A DNA stretch of 64,000 bases from CAWGXZ01 sp963826695 (GTDB lineage: Bacteria; Pseudomonadota; Gammaproteobacteria; Burkholderiales; Burkholderiaceae_C), in the NCBI GenBank assembly GCA_963826695.1, contig CAWGXZ010000006.1:186001-250000 (forward strand), written 5' to 3'. A model generated the notes under the pieces. That model was not told where the DNA came from. It saw only the letters and a program-made list of their open reading frames with translations, and searched no databases. A program made the translations under genes and the position numbers. This document shows, in pieces, positions 17,303 through 29,484 of the stretch; the stretch's first letter is position 1; each line of letters begins with the position of its first letter.

Positions 17303-17836
17303 TCAGAACGGAATGTCGTCGTCCATGTCGTCGAAGCCGGTCGCCGCCTTCGGCTGCGGCTTGGCAGGCGGTCGCGGCGCCGGCGCGCTGCGCGGCTCGC
17401 CGCCCTGTCCACCGTCGCCACCCCGGTCGTCGCCGCGGTTGGCATTGCCACGCGAATAAGCGCCACCACCGCCGCCGCCCTCGTCACCGCCACCCATCCC
17501 CTCGCGGGTGCCGAGCATCTGCATGTTGTCGGCAATGATCTCGGTGGTGTAGGTGTCCTTGCCTTCCTTGTCTTGCCACTTGCGCGTCTTCAGACGCCCC
17601 TCGACATAGACCGAGCGGCCCTTCTTCAGGTATTCGCCGGCAATCTCGGCCAGCCGGTCGTAGAAGACGACGCGGTGCCATTCGGTCTCCTCCATCTTGT
17701 CGCCGCTGGTCTTGTCCTTCCAGTTGCGCGAGGTGGCGACGGTGACGTTGCAGACCGCGTTGCCGTTGGGCGTGTAGCGAACCTCGGGATCGCGGCCGAG
17801 GTTGCCGATGAGGATGACTTTGTTGATCGATGCCAT
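17303..17836 (-). CDS. ssb: Single-stranded DNA-binding protein
   Basis: SSB protects single-stranded DNA and recruits repair and replication partners. The 177-residue product has an OB fold (about 1-110: MASINKVILIGNLGRDPEVR, EWHRVVFYDRLAEIAGEYL). A Gly-rich linker with a seven-Gly run follows (about 114-148). It ends in the acidic partner-binding tip DDDIPF. ATG at 17836 fits the family start exactly. It diverges from recQ, a known SSB-tip client, and lies near uvrA, an arrangement common in proteobacteria. Confidence 0.97.
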   Translation of the reverse strand: MASINKVILIGNLGRDPEVRYTPNGNAVCNVTVATSRNWKDKTSGDKMEETEWHRVVFYDRLAEIAGEYLKKGRSVYVEGRLKTRKWQDKEGKDTYTTEIIADNMQMLGTREGMGGGDEGGGGGGAYSRGNANRGDDRGGDGGQGGEPRSAPAPRPPAKPQPKAATGFDDMDDDIPF

Positions 17837-17980
17837 GGTGCAGCTCCCGGTGGGACAGCGCGGCGGCGAGAGCGCCGGCGTCGCGCCTGAGCCGGAATTA
17901 TGCGGCGCCAGCCGCCGCGGGCCGATCCCGCCAAGGGTGCGGCGCTTACCATCCGGGGCTCCGCCTCCGCCTGCCTGAAT

Positions 17981-19858
17981 GTGACCGTTTCCGCCCCATC
18001 GCGCGCTGCCGACGGCATCCTGCTCGAAGTCTTCGGCTATTCCAGCTACCGCGGCGCGCAGGCCGAAATCGTCGAGCACGTCAGCGGCGGCGGCGACGCG
18101 CTGGTGCTGATGCCGACCGGCGGCGGCAAGAGCCTGTGCTACCAGGTGCCGGCGATCGCCCGGCACCGGCGCGGCGACGGCGTGACGATCGTCGTCAGCC
18201 CGCTGATCGCGCTGATGCACGACCAGGTCGGCGCGCTCGAGGAAGCCGGCGTCCATGCCGCCTTCCTCAATTCCTCGCTCGAGGGCGGCCAGGCACAGCA
18301 GATCGAGCGCGAAATGATGAGCGGCCGGCTGGTGCTGCTTTATGTCGCACCCGAGCGGCTGACGACGCCGCGCTTCCTGGCGCAGCTCGACTCGCTGCAC
18401 GAGCGCGGGCTGCTCGGCCTGTTCGCCATCGACGAGGCGCACTGCGTCAGCCAGTGGGGCCACGACTTCCGCGAGGACTACCTGGCGCTGAACGTGCTGC
18501 ACGAGCGCTTCGCCGGCGTGCCGCGGATTGCGCTGACCGCCACCGCCGACGAGATGACGCGCGCCGACATCATCGAGCGGCTGCAGCTGGAAGAAGCGCG
18601 CATCTTCATCAGCAGCTTCGACCGGCCGAACATCCGCTATTCGATCGTCGAAAAGGACAACGCCCGCGCGCAGCTGCTGCGCTTCATCGGCGACGAGCAT
18701 TCGGGCGCCGCCGGCATCGTCTACTGCCAGTCGCGCAAGAAGGTCGACGAAACGGCGCTGTGGCTGGAGAGTCAGGGCGTTGCGGCCTTGCCGTACCACG
18801 CCGGCCTCGACGCCGGCGTGCGGCGACGCCACCAGGACCGCTTCCTGCGCGAGGAGTCGCTGGTGATGGTCGCGACCATCGCTTTCGGCATGGGCATCGA
18901 CAAGCCCGACGTGCGCTTTGTCGCGCACCTCGACCTGCCGAAGAACATCGAGGCCTACTACCAGGAGACCGGCCGAGCCGGCCGCGACGGCCTGGCCGCC
19001 GACGCCTGGATGGCCTACGGGCTCGCCGACGTCGTCAACCAGCGGCGGATGATCGACGAGAGCCCGGCGGAGGACGAATTCAAGCGCCGCCAGCGCACCA
19101 AGCTCGACGCGCTGCTCGCGCTGGCCGAGGCGCACGACTGCCGGCGGGTGCGGCTGCTCGGCTACTTCGGCGAGGCGAGCAGCGCCTGCGGCAACTGCGA
19201 CAACTGCCTGCAGCCGCCCGCCACCTGGGACGCGACCGAAGCGGCGCGCAAGGCGCTGAGCTGCATCTACCGTTTCCAGCAGCATGGCGGCCAGCGCTTC
19301 GGCGCGGTCCACCTGATCGATGTGCTGCGCGGGAAAGTCACCGAGAAGGTGACGCAGCACCGGCACCAGTCGCTCTCGACCTTCGGCATCGGCGCCGATC
19401 TCGGCGACGTGCAATGGCGGGCGGTGCTGCGCCAGCTGGTCGCCCTCGGCCATCTGCGCACCGAGGGCGACTACAACGTGCTGGCGCTGGCGCCGAGCGC
19501 CCGCGAGGTGCTGCGTGGCGGTGTCCAGCTGTTGCTGCGGCAGCCGAGCGAGGCACCGAAGCGCAGCCGCTCGCGGGGCGGGGCCGGGGCGGGTGGGGGT
19601 GCGGGCACGCCGAAGCCGCCACCGCTGCCGCTCGACGCCGCGGGCCAGCAGCGCTACGAAGCGCTGCGCGCCTGGCGCGCCGAGGTGGCCAGGCAGCACA
19701 ACCTGCCGGCATACATCGTCTTCCACGACGCCGTGCTTGCGGCCATGGCGCAGGAAGGGCCGGCGGATCTCGATGCGCTGGGGCGGATCAGCGGAGTCGG
19801 CGCGAAGAAGCTCGAAGCGTACGGCGAAGACATCTTGCGGGTGCTGCAAGGCGCCTGA
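17981..19858 (+). CDS. recQ: ATP-dependent DNA helicase RecQ
   Basis: RecQ is a 3'-5' helicase acting in recombination and fork repair. Motif I is MPTGGGKSLCYQ, motif II DEAH in AIDEAHCVSQWGHDFR, and motif VI QETGRAGRDG. A four-Cys zinc site (CRRVRLLGYF...CGNCDNC), a winged-helix RQC domain and a C-terminal HRDC domain (LRAWRAEVARQHNLPAYIVF) follow. GTG at 17981 gives 625 residues and matches the conserved start (ILLEVFGYSSYRGAQ soon after). An ATG at 17900 would add 27 unconserved residues, and neither start has a clear ribosome site. Confidence 0.95.
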   Translation: MTVSAPSRAADGILLEVFGYSSYRGAQAEIVEHVSGGGDALVLMPTGGGKSLCYQVPAIARHRRGDGVTIVVSPLIALMHDQVGALEEAGVHAAFLNSSLEGGQAQQIEREMMSGRLVLLYVAPERLTTPRFLAQLDSLHERGLLGLFAIDEAHCVSQWGHDFREDYLALNVLHERFAGVPRIALTATADEMTRADIIERLQLEEARIFISSFDRPNIRYSIVEKDNARAQLLRFIGDEHSGAAGIVYCQSRKKVDETALWLESQGVAALPYHAGLDAGVRRRHQDRFLREESLVMVATIAFGMGIDKPDVRFVAHLDLPKNIEAYYQETGRAGRDGLAADAWMAYGLADVVNQRRMIDESPAEDEFKRRQRTKLDALLALAEAHDCRRVRLLGYFGEASSACGNCDNCLQPPATWDATEAARKALSCIYRFQQHGGQRFGAVHLIDVLRGKVTEKVTQHRHQSLSTFGIGADLGDVQWRAVLRQLVALGHLRTEGDYNVLALAPSAREVLRGGVQLLLRQPSEAPKRSRSRGGAGAGGGAGTPKPPPLPLDAAGQQRYEALRAWRAEVARQHNLPAYIVFHDAVLAAMAQEGPADLDALGRISGVGAKKLEAYGEDILRVLQGA

Positions 19859-19920
19859 CCCGCCGAGCGCCGGGCGAGATTCGCCTTTGCCGACGAGGCA
19901 TTTCCGGAACGCGTTCAGTC

Positions 19921-20373
19921 CTACGGCGTCACCGTCACCGCCACCCGCGCGCTGTCGGCGCGGTTGCCGGCGTTGTCGGTAGCGCGGGTGAAGTACGTCA
20001 CCAGGGTGCGGCCGTCGGCCGGGGCGATGACCTCGATTTCATAGGGTGCCGCGCCGAGCGTTGCCAGCACGACGGGGGTGTCGCCATCGAGGCGAAAGAA
20101 AGTGACGCTCTCGACACCGCTTTCGTCGGCCGCCGCGGCGGCCAGGCGAATGCTGCGCCCGGCCTGAACCGACGTTGCGGCGGTGGTCAGGCTGACCGAG
20201 GGGGCGACGCGGTCGAAGGCATCGCCGAAGGTTCCGCCCACGCCCACGCCGATGCCGATACCCGTGCCGAAGCCGAGCGAGACGCCGCCACCGCAGCCGG
20301 CCGAAAGCAGCGTCGCTGCCAGGCAAAGGGCTCGGCCACACAGGCGGGCGTTCGGGGAACTGGCAAGGCTCAT
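19921..20373 (-). CDS. Small lipoprotein with Ig-like domain
   Basis: ATG at 20373 gives 150 residues with a lipoprotein signal (LCLAATLLSAGC; lipobox LSAG-Cys). A Gly-rich low-complexity segment with alternating Gly/Ile/Val follows. Then comes a bacterial Ig-like beta-sandwich (VAPSVSLTTAATSVQAGRSI, VTFFRLDGDTPVVL, TRATDNAGNRADSARVAVTV). Such domains usually sit on surface or periplasmic proteins. It diverges from uvrA by 110 bases. The function is unknown. Confidence 0.7.
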   Translation of the reverse strand: MSLASSPNARLCGRALCLAATLLSAGCGGGVSLGFGTGIGIGVGVGGTFGDAFDRVAPSVSLTTAATSVQAGRSIRLAAAAADESGVESVTFFRLDGDTPVVLATLGAAPYEIEVIAPADGRTLVTYFTRATDNAGNRADSARVAVTVTP

Positions 20374-20483
20374 GGACGGGGCAGGCAAGTCGTGCGGGCC
20401 GCGGAACACGCTGCCGGGCTCGGCGGCGGGGCGCACCCCGCTGGCAGGCGCATCGCTATCATGCCCGGTTTCGCCCCCTGCCC

Positions 20484-23477
<2,994 letters not shown>

Positions 23478-23539
23478 TTGCGCCGAGGCCGTGCAACGAC
23501 CATTTCTCAACCGCAGACCCGCAAAAAAGGGAAATACCG

Positions 23540-24148
23540 ATGAACCGCTCGATCGATTACTACTTCTCGCCGCAGTCGCCGTACGCCTACCTCGGCCATC
23601 GGCGCTTCATGCGCATCGCCGAGCAGGCAGGCGCCCAGGTCAACGTGCTGCCGATCGATCTCGGCGGCAAGATCTTCCCGATCTCGGGCGGTCTGCCGCT
23701 GCCCAAGCGCGCCCCGCAACGCCAGGCCTACCGGCTGGTCGAGCTGCGCCGCTTCAGCGAATGGCTCGACCTGCCCCTGAACCTGCAGCCGAAGTACTTT
23801 CCGGTCGGCGGCGACGACGCCGCCAAGCTGATCATCGCCGTCGATCTGAAGGACGGCAGCGCGGCTGCGCTGGCCCTGACCGGCGCGGTGCTCGCCGCGG
23901 TGTGGGCACGCGACCTCAACATCGCCGACGAGCAGACACTCGCAACGCTGCTGGCCGAGCAGTCGCTGCCGGCAGACCGGCTCGAGGCGGCGCATTCACA
24001 GACGGTGCACGAGCGCTACGAGGCCGACAGCCAGCGCGCAATCGAGGCCGGGGTCTTCGGTGCCCCGAGCTACGTCATCGACGGCGAAATCTTCTGGGGA
24101 CAGGACCGGCTCGACTTCCTCGAGCGCCGGCTGGCACGCGCCGGCTGA
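23540..24148 (+). CDS. 2-hydroxychromene-2-carboxylate isomerase / GST-kappa family protein
   Basis: The 202-residue protein is a DsbA-fold, GST-kappa-like enzyme. The N-terminal IDYYFSPQSPYAYLGHRRF carries the Ser that binds glutathione in NahD-type isomerases. The C-terminal FGAPSYVIDGEIFWGQDRLDFL is the conserved cis-Pro and helix region. Family members isomerise 2-hydroxychromene-2-carboxylate in naphthalene breakdown. No aromatic-degradation gene is nearby, so the substrate may differ. It is preceded by an AAGGG ribosome site. Confidence 0.85.
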   Translation: MNRSIDYYFSPQSPYAYLGHRRFMRIAEQAGAQVNVLPIDLGGKIFPISGGLPLPKRAPQRQAYRLVELRRFSEWLDLPLNLQPKYFPVGGDDAAKLIIAVDLKDGSAAALALTGAVLAAVWARDLNIADEQTLATLLAEQSLPADRLEAAHSQTVHERYEADSQRAIEAGVFGAPSYVIDGEIFWGQDRLDFLERRLARAG

Positions 24149-24167
24149 GGTCGCGCCGCGCATAAAA

Positions 24168-24190
24168 AAACCGGTGTCTGGCACCGGTTC
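24168..24190 (-). terminator. Rho-independent terminator after the SWIB gene
   Basis: A perfect stem AACCGGTG (24169-24176) / CACCGGTT (24182-24189) encloses a 5-base loop. On the minus strand it is followed by seven T. It lies 36 bases after the minus-strand SWIB stop and also sits between convergent genes. Confidence 0.85.
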
Positions 24191-24224
24191 TTCGACAGGG
24201 CTCGCATTGCGAGCCGCGATCCGA

Positions 24225-24587
24225 TCAGCCCTTCAGGTGTCCGTTGACCAGCTTGGTCATCTCGAACATCGACACCTGCGGCTTGCCGAAGATCGGCTTG
24301 AGCTTGTCGTCGGCATTGATCATCGTCTTCTTGTTCGGATCCTGCAGCTGATTCGACTTGATGTACTCCCACAGCTTCTTCGTTACCTCGGTGCGCGGCA
24401 GCGGCTTGTCGCCGATGATGGCGGCGAGCTCGGGGCTCAGATTCATGGCCTTCATGAACGACGCGTTGGGTGCGCGCTTCTTCGCCGCAACCACCTTCTT
24501 GCCTGCTGGCGTCTTGCTGGCTGCCGTCTTGCTTGCGGCCGTGGTGGCCGGGGCCTTCTTGGCCGGCGCCTTCTTCGCAGTTGCCAT
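24225..24587 (-). CDS. SWIB/MDM2-domain protein with histone H1-like basic tail
   Basis: ATG at 24587, behind GGGAGA, gives 120 residues. Residues 1-40 are a Lys/Ala/Thr/Pro-rich tail (ATAKKAPAKKAPATTAASK) like the C-terminus of histone H1. Residues about 45-120 form a SWIB domain (LPRTEVTKKLWEYIKSNQLQ, KLKPIFGKPQVSMFEMTKLV). SWIB is best known from eukaryotic SWI/SNF BAF60 and from chlamydial topoisomerase fusions. Stand-alone bacterial versions are probably nucleoid-associated DNA-binding proteins. It has its own terminator and is flanked by unrelated genes. Confidence 0.9.
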   Translation of the reverse strand: MATAKKAPAKKAPATTAASKTAASKTPAGKKVVAAKKRAPNASFMKAMNLSPELAAIIGDKPLPRTEVTKKLWEYIKSNQLQDPNKKTMINADDKLKPIFGKPQVSMFEMTKLVNGHLKG

Positions 24588-24780
24588 TGGTGTTTCTCCC
24601 ATCCCTGAGTTGTTGATGTGACGAATCCGGCAGGTGCCACAGAGGCTCGCAGTGCCGCAGTCGGTGCGACGCGAATGGTAGCTTGCGGCCGCGCGCCTGA
24701 ACAGCGCATTTGTGCCGCCCTGTGCATTGTTGCCTGGCCCGGCCCTGCCGCCTGCAAGCGGTAGCGACTATGCTTTGCAG

Positions 24781-25137
24781 ATGAAACTGATCGTCCGCTG
24801 GCTCCTGCTGGCTGCTGCCCTCCTGGCGGTGGCCTATTTCCATCCGGGAATCGAGATTCGCAGCTTCGGCTCGGCGCTGATCGCAGCCTTCGTGCTCGGC
24901 CTGCTCAACACGCTGCTGCGGCCGGTGCTGGTGGTGCTGACCCTGCCGGTGACGCTGTTGACGCTCGGCCTGTTCCTGTTCGTCATCAACGCCGCCATGT
25001 TCTATGTCTCGGCACGGCTGCTCGACGGCTTCAATGTCGACGGTTTTGGTGCGGCGCTGATCGGATCACTGATCTACAGCCTGTTCGGCATGGTGATCGA
25101 CGCGGCGATCGAGCGAATCTTCAGCGACAAGGACTGA
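24781..25137 (+). CDS. Phage holin-like / YvlD family small membrane protein (DUF360)
   Basis: ATG at 24781 gives 118 residues with three to four hydrophobic helices (LIVRWLLLAAALLAVAYF, FGSALIAAFVLGLLNTLL, VVLTLPVTLLTLGLFLFVIN, FGAALIGSLIYSLFGMVID). The LLNTLLRPVLVVLTLP pattern is diagnostic of the YvlD/DUF360 family. Some members are annotated as phage holin superfamily IV, but no phage genes are near. The role is unknown. It is convergent with the M48 protease gene, 17 bases apart. Confidence 0.85.
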   Translation: MKLIVRWLLLAAALLAVAYFHPGIEIRSFGSALIAAFVLGLLNTLLRPVLVVLTLPVTLLTLGLFLFVINAAMFYVSARLLDGFNVDGFGAALIGSLIYSLFGMVIDAAIERIFSDKD

Positions 25138-25154
25138 CGCGGCGCACCAGCCGA

Positions 25155-26720
25155 CTACCCCCTGGCGCGTGTCTCGGCCGCAAGCTGCCGCCGCTCGGCC
25201 TCGACATCGCGCAGGCGTGAATCGATCACCGACGCTTCGATGAAATCGCTGCCCGGCCTGTTTCGGGCAATTTGCTGACCGGCGCGCAGGCGTTCGACCG
25301 CGCCGTCGAGATCACCCACGGCAAGTCGCGCCTCGGCGTCGGCGCGGGCCGAACGAAGCGGCATGTCGAGTCGCTGCCACAGGCGGGAGAGTTCCAACCA
25401 GGCCGTCGCATCGCCCGGCTGCCCGGCGACCCAGGTCTGCAACGCATCGGCCTGGCGCCGCAGCAACGGGCTCGGCGTGCCGCTGGCGGCGAGGGCGATC
25501 TGTGCACCCAGAAGCATCGTCGGGCGGCGGCTGCCCGCTTCACCCAATTCGACTGCTGCCAGGGCCGTTGCTGCACGGCCGGTATCGCCCCGCGCCAGAA
25601 GGCTTTCGGCCGCGAGCAGACGCAGGGCCCGCTGTGCACGCGGCTCGACGGCCTGGAGTGTGACCAGGCGGCTGGAAGCAGATTGCAGCGCCGCGTCGGC
25701 GCGCGGCCAGTCGCGCAGCAAAGTCGCCGCAAGTGCTTCCGATGCGGCGGCGGAAACAGCCGGGACGCCCGACTCCTTGCCCGACTCCGCAGCAGCGACA
25801 CCTTGCCACTGTCGCAACGCACCGGCCCGCGAATCCATCAGCACCCGCGCGCGGGCCTGGGCCAGGGCATGCTCGACGTCAGCCGCTTGCTCGCGCGCAC
25901 GCGGCGCAGCGCCGAGCCGCGATCGCGCTTCACCGATGCGCTCCGTCGTCAGCGGATGGCTGCGCAGGTAGGGGAAGTTGCCCCGCTCGTTCAGCCGCGA
26001 GGATTGGTCGAGCCGCTCGAACATCGATGCCACGCCAGCGGCGCCGAAGCCGGCGTCGGCCATCAGCCCGAAGCCGATGCGGTCGGCCTCGCGCTCCATG
26101 TCGCGCGAGAAGTTCAGCTGGTTCTGAAGACTTGCCGCCTGGCCGCCGGTGATGATGGCGTTGGCGGCATTGCCGTTGCTGCGGCTGGCCGCAAGCACGC
26201 CGACGATCATCGCCGCCGCACCCAGCAACGACTGCCGCTTGCTGCCGACGATGCCGCGCGCCACATGCCGCTGCGTCACGTGCGTCAGCTCATGCGCCAG
26301 CACCGCTGCCAGTTCGTCCCGGTTCCCGGTCAGCGCGATCAGCCCGAGGTGCACGCCGACGCGGCCGCCCGGCAACGCAAAAGCATTGACGCTGCGGTCG
26401 CGCACCAGGAAGATTTCCCAGCCGAAGCTCTGGTCCGTCTCGGCGCCGATCTCGCCGCGCCGGCGAGCGGCGTCGACCAGCGGCCGCCATACCGACTGCA
26501 CGTATTCGAGCAGCAACGGGTCGTCGAGGTAGTCGGGGTCGCGGCGGATCTCGCGCATGATCTGGTCGCCGAGGCGCCGCTCCTCGGCGACGCTGAAGTC
26601 GGCCAGCACCGGTTCGCCGAGGGCGGGCAGCCGACCTTGCGCCGCCGCCGGTGCGGACGTGGCAAGCAGCAGGGCCATGGCGAGCAAGGCCACGGCGCCG
26701 CGACGGGGACCTGTTCTCAT
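25155..26720 (-). CDS. M48-family periplasmic metalloprotease, BepA-like
   Basis: ATG at 26720 gives 521 residues. A signal peptide (VALLAMALLLATSAPAAAQ) is followed by a zinc-metalloprotease domain with HELTH (HExxH) and the downstream third ligand in NFSRDMEREADRIGF. A long Ala/Arg-rich helical C-terminal half (about 290-521) is probably a TPR superhelix. This layout matches BepA/YfgC, which degrades or chaperones misassembled outer-membrane proteins such as LptD. It diverges from moaC with about 50 bases between. Confidence 0.9.
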   Translation of the reverse strand: MRTGPRRGAVALLAMALLLATSAPAAAQGRLPALGEPVLADFSVAEERRLGDQIMREIRRDPDYLDDPLLLEYVQSVWRPLVDAARRRGEIGAETDQSFGWEIFLVRDRSVNAFALPGGRVGVHLGLIALTGNRDELAAVLAHELTHVTQRHVARGIVGSKRQSLLGAAAMIVGVLAASRSNGNAANAIITGGQAASLQNQLNFSRDMEREADRIGFGLMADAGFGAAGVASMFERLDQSSRLNERGNFPYLRSHPLTTERIGEARSRLGAAPRAREQAADVEHALAQARARVLMDSRAGALRQWQGVAAAESGKESGVPAVSAAASEALAATLLRDWPRADAALQSASSRLVTLQAVEPRAQRALRLLAAESLLARGDTGRAATALAAVELGEAGSRRPTMLLGAQIALAASGTPSPLLRRQADALQTWVAGQPGDATAWLELSRLWQRLDMPLRSARADAEARLAVGDLDGAVERLRAGQQIARNRPGSDFIEASVIDSRLRDVEAERRQLAAETRARG

Positions 26721-26772
26721 GCTGACTATGATGCCGCACGGTGCATCCGCCGCCGCCGAACGAGGGGAATTC

Positions 26773-27255
26773 TTGCCCAGCCATCCACTGACCCACTTCG
26801 ACGCGTCGGGCCAGGCGCACATGGTCGACGTTTCGCAGAAGGACGAGACGCATCGGATTGCCCGCGCGACGGGCCTGATCCGCATGCAGCCCGCGACGCT
26901 GGCGCTGATCGAGCACGGCGGGGCGGCCAAGGGCGATGTCATCGGCATTGCACGAATCGCAGCAATCCAGGCGAGCAAGCGCACCGCCGAGCTGATTCCG
27001 CTGTGCCATCCGCTGCCGATCACCCGGGTGGCGGTGGAGTTCGAGGCCGATTCAGGTGCGAGCGCGCTGGCCTGCACGGTTCAGGTCGAGACGCGTGGCC
27101 GCACCGGCGTCGAAATGGAGGCGCTGACAGCCGTGCAGATCGGGTTGCTCACGGTCTACGACATGTGCAAGGCGGTCGACCGCGGCATGGTGATCGACGG
27201 CGTGCGGCTGCTCGAGAAGCAGGGCGGCAAGTCGGGGCGCTGGGTCGCCGAATGA
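26773..27255 (+). CDS. moaC: Cyclic pyranopterin monophosphate synthase MoaC
   Basis: MoaC converts the MoaA product to cyclic pyranopterin monophosphate in molybdenum cofactor synthesis. TTG at 26773, six bases after AGGGGAA, gives 160 residues, matching the E. coli length of 161 and the family start LTHFDASGQAHMVDVSQKD. ATGs at 26728 and 26731 would add 14-15 unconserved residues. Active-site motifs are LIPLCHPLPI and the KAVDRGM segment. No other moa gene is in the window. Confidence 0.95.
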   Translation: MPSHPLTHFDASGQAHMVDVSQKDETHRIARATGLIRMQPATLALIEHGGAAKGDVIGIARIAAIQASKRTAELIPLCHPLPITRVAVEFEADSGASALACTVQVETRGRTGVEMEALTAVQIGLLTVYDMCKAVDRGMVIDGVRLLEKQGGKSGRWVAE

Positions 27256-27307
27256 ACGACGGCTGACGAGCCGCTGATCCGGTTTCAGCGGAAATCGCGA
27301 AAGTCCA

Positions 27308-29131
27308 TCACGCGGGTTGGTGGCATGCAAGGGAAGGGCGGCAGGGGCGGCGATCGCCCGCCGACGCGGCTGCGGGCCGATCGCAGGGTGCAAAGAAGTC
27401 GCGCGTGTCTTCGTTGCGGAATTCCCGCAACCGCGCAGCCAGATGGCGCGCGCGTTCGTCGTCGCCGCGCGCGTGCAGCGCGTTCGCCCAGGCCATCAGC
27501 AGCCTTGTGTCGAGCAGGTAATGCTTGGCCACATCGAAGGACTCCATCGGCGCATCTGCCGGCTCCGCCGTCGTGGCCGCCGCATAGTGCGCATGGTGGG
27601 CGAAGAACCAGCTCCGCTTGCCTTCTTCGATGCGCTGGGCGAGCGGTATCGCGGCGGCATCGGCGGAGAAGATGCGTGCGACGCGCTGGTAGTCGAATAT
27701 CGCCAATGCGCCGCCGGCTGCCAGCAACACACCGCCTGCGAGCAGTACCAGCCGCTCGCCGGAAGATGAGCCTAGCCCGACAGTTGCGCTGCGCTCCGGG
27801 TCAGGCTTTATGGTCGGCTCGACCGCCGCCGGTCTGCTGCCCAGCGCCAAGCCCCAGAAAAACATCGTCGGCAGCAGGAAGTACGCGTACCAGAGCGGGT
27901 ATTCCAGCATGCTGTGGATGCCGACCAGCAGAACCATCATGAAGGCGCAGCGGCGCAAGGTGCCTTCGTCTCCAGCCGCCTCACGGCTGGCCGCGAAGGC
28001 ACGCCACAGCGCATAAATGAGCGCGCCCACGACGGCGAGCGCCAATGGCACGCCGAGCTCCGCAGCGAGTTGCAGCGGGAGGTTGTGCGTATTGATCGAA
28101 AAACTGAGTACGGGCGCGTTCGGGAAAGGGCGTCAAAGTCCACGCCAGGTTGAACTCGCCCCAGCCGACCCCGAACCACGGATACCGCGCGATCAGCGCA
28201 AGCGTGTTGCTCCAGATGGCAAACCGCGAACTGCTGACATCGCCTTCGGTGCTGAAGCGGCCGGCACCGGCGAACGGCTGATCGCCGCGATCGGCCCGCA
28301 TGCTCAGCGCCCCCAGATGACAGCGTAGAGCAGCGGGGTGGCGAGCAGCAGCCAGCGACCGGTTCCAGCTCGAGAGCCGCCGATCGAGCAGTCCCCACCC
28401 AGCAGCACGACCAGCCGAGGGTGGCCGTTCGCGAGGCGGTCAGCACCAGGCCGTAAACGCGAGCAGCGCCGCCACCCGCCGAACCGGCGGGCGAGCCAGT
28501 GGGCCTTGTCGAACAGCCAGACCAGCGCGACGCACGACCAGAGCAGCAGGGTGCCGAGGTGATTGGCTTGGCGCAGGTTGCCGGCGGCGCGCGGCCGCCG
28601 GCACGGCGGCGATCCAGTCGTTGCCGGTCCACTGCGGCAGGTAGACCTGCACGATGCCGATCACCGCACTTGTCACACCGGTCGCCACGAGGGCGAAGCA
28701 AAGGGCGCGGAAAATGCAAATTGACTGTCCATGTCGGGCTGCATGCAGTGCGCCGTGGAACACCACGCCGGCGGCGAGCAAGGTTCCGACCGCCGACCAG
28801 GCAAGCCCAGCCGGCAACCCATTGAACGCGCACGATGCCGCAGCTGCGGCAATCAGCAAGGCGAGCACCGCGTCCACCGCCGCGCTCCCGCCGGTCGACC
28901 AGGGCACGCCGACGGGCTGAGCGGTCCTCGGCGTCGGTCCGACGAGCAACACCGCGCAGAGCGTGAACGCGCCCCAGCCGATGAATGCGGCTACTTGGTT
29001 TAGAATGTCGCCGACGGTGCGACGTTGTACGCGAGCAGCATCGAGACGCCGATCGCGCCGAAAGCAGAGGCCAAGGTGGCGGCGGTCAAGGCCCTGCTGT
29101 GGGTCGGGGTCTCGGCAACGCCTTCGGTCAT
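27308..29131 (-). pseudogene. O-antigen / pilin-glycosylation ligase (PglL/TfpO, Wzy_C type), many frameshifts
   Basis: Pieces of one membrane ligase lie in order on the minus strand but in changing frames. They are the start MTEGVAETPTHSRALTAATL (29131) to NVAPSATF; QVAAFIGWGAFTLCAVLL; NLRQANHLGTLLLWS; YGLVLTASRTATLGW; RYPWFGVGWGEFNLAW; INTHNLPLQLAAELGVPL; and HSMLEYPLWYAYFLLP. These are the hallmark segments of the Wzy/PglL family, which transfers lipid-linked glycans to pilin or LPS. At least five frame changes are needed to join them, the first near 28999-29004 where one base is missing. The C-terminal soluble domain is readable to 27308. It lies downstream of the pilin, its likely substrate. 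It may be a true pseudogene or a poorly resolved sequence. Confidence 0.8.
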
Positions 29132-29244
29132 GGTATGAAGGTCCCGGGGCGGCGTTGCAACGCGACGATTCAAATCAACAAAATTCATGAGGTGTAGGGC
29201 TGGCGGGGGAGCGCACTCGAAGGGCGGCGGCCCCACAGGCAGGC

Positions 29245-29388
29245 TCAGCTGCAGCATGCAGCAAAGAAGTCCGCCGTAGCCGAGTCGCTCAACTTGCCGA
29301 TGCGCGCCGCCAGATAGCGACCGCGCTCGACGTCGTCATTCTCGTCGAGCGCCTGCGCCCATGACACACAGTCAAAACTGGCGAGCAT
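29245..29388 (-). pseudogene. C-terminal remnant of a second PglL-type ligase
   Basis: A short frame reads SFDCVSWAQALDENDDVERG followed by RYLAARIGKLSD and ADFFAACCS. It resembles the C-terminus of the ligase at 27308-29131 (MAWANALHARGDDERARHLAARLREFRN, then DFFAPC), with roughly half the positions shared over about 38 residues. No upstream ligase sequence remains because the pilin terminator is directly in front of it. It looks like the tail of an older paralogue left by a deletion. Confidence 0.6.
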
Positions 29389-29439
29389 TTTTTGCTCGGC
29401 ATGCTGGTGCGGGACGGCAATCCAATTCCGATGCAAACG

Positions 29440-29464
29440 AAAAATGCCCGCCGACCGGCGGGCA
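29440..29464 (-). terminator. Rho-independent terminator after the pilin gene
   Basis: The stem TGCCCGCC (29445-29452) pairs with GGCGGGCA (29457-29464) around GACC. On the minus strand it is followed by TTTT at 29444-29441. It lies 20 bases beyond the pilin stop codon. Confidence 0.85.
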
Positions 29465-29484
29465 CTTGTTTCACATATCTCGGA

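Noticed and set aside
17900..17980. ATG at 17900 as the recQ start
   Set aside because: It adds 27 residues with no similarity to RecQ; GTG at 17981 fits the family better, though neither has a clear ribosome site.
24781..25137. Prophage holin
   Set aside because: Some databases call this family phage holin, but it is a chromosomal YvlD-type protein with no phage genes around it.
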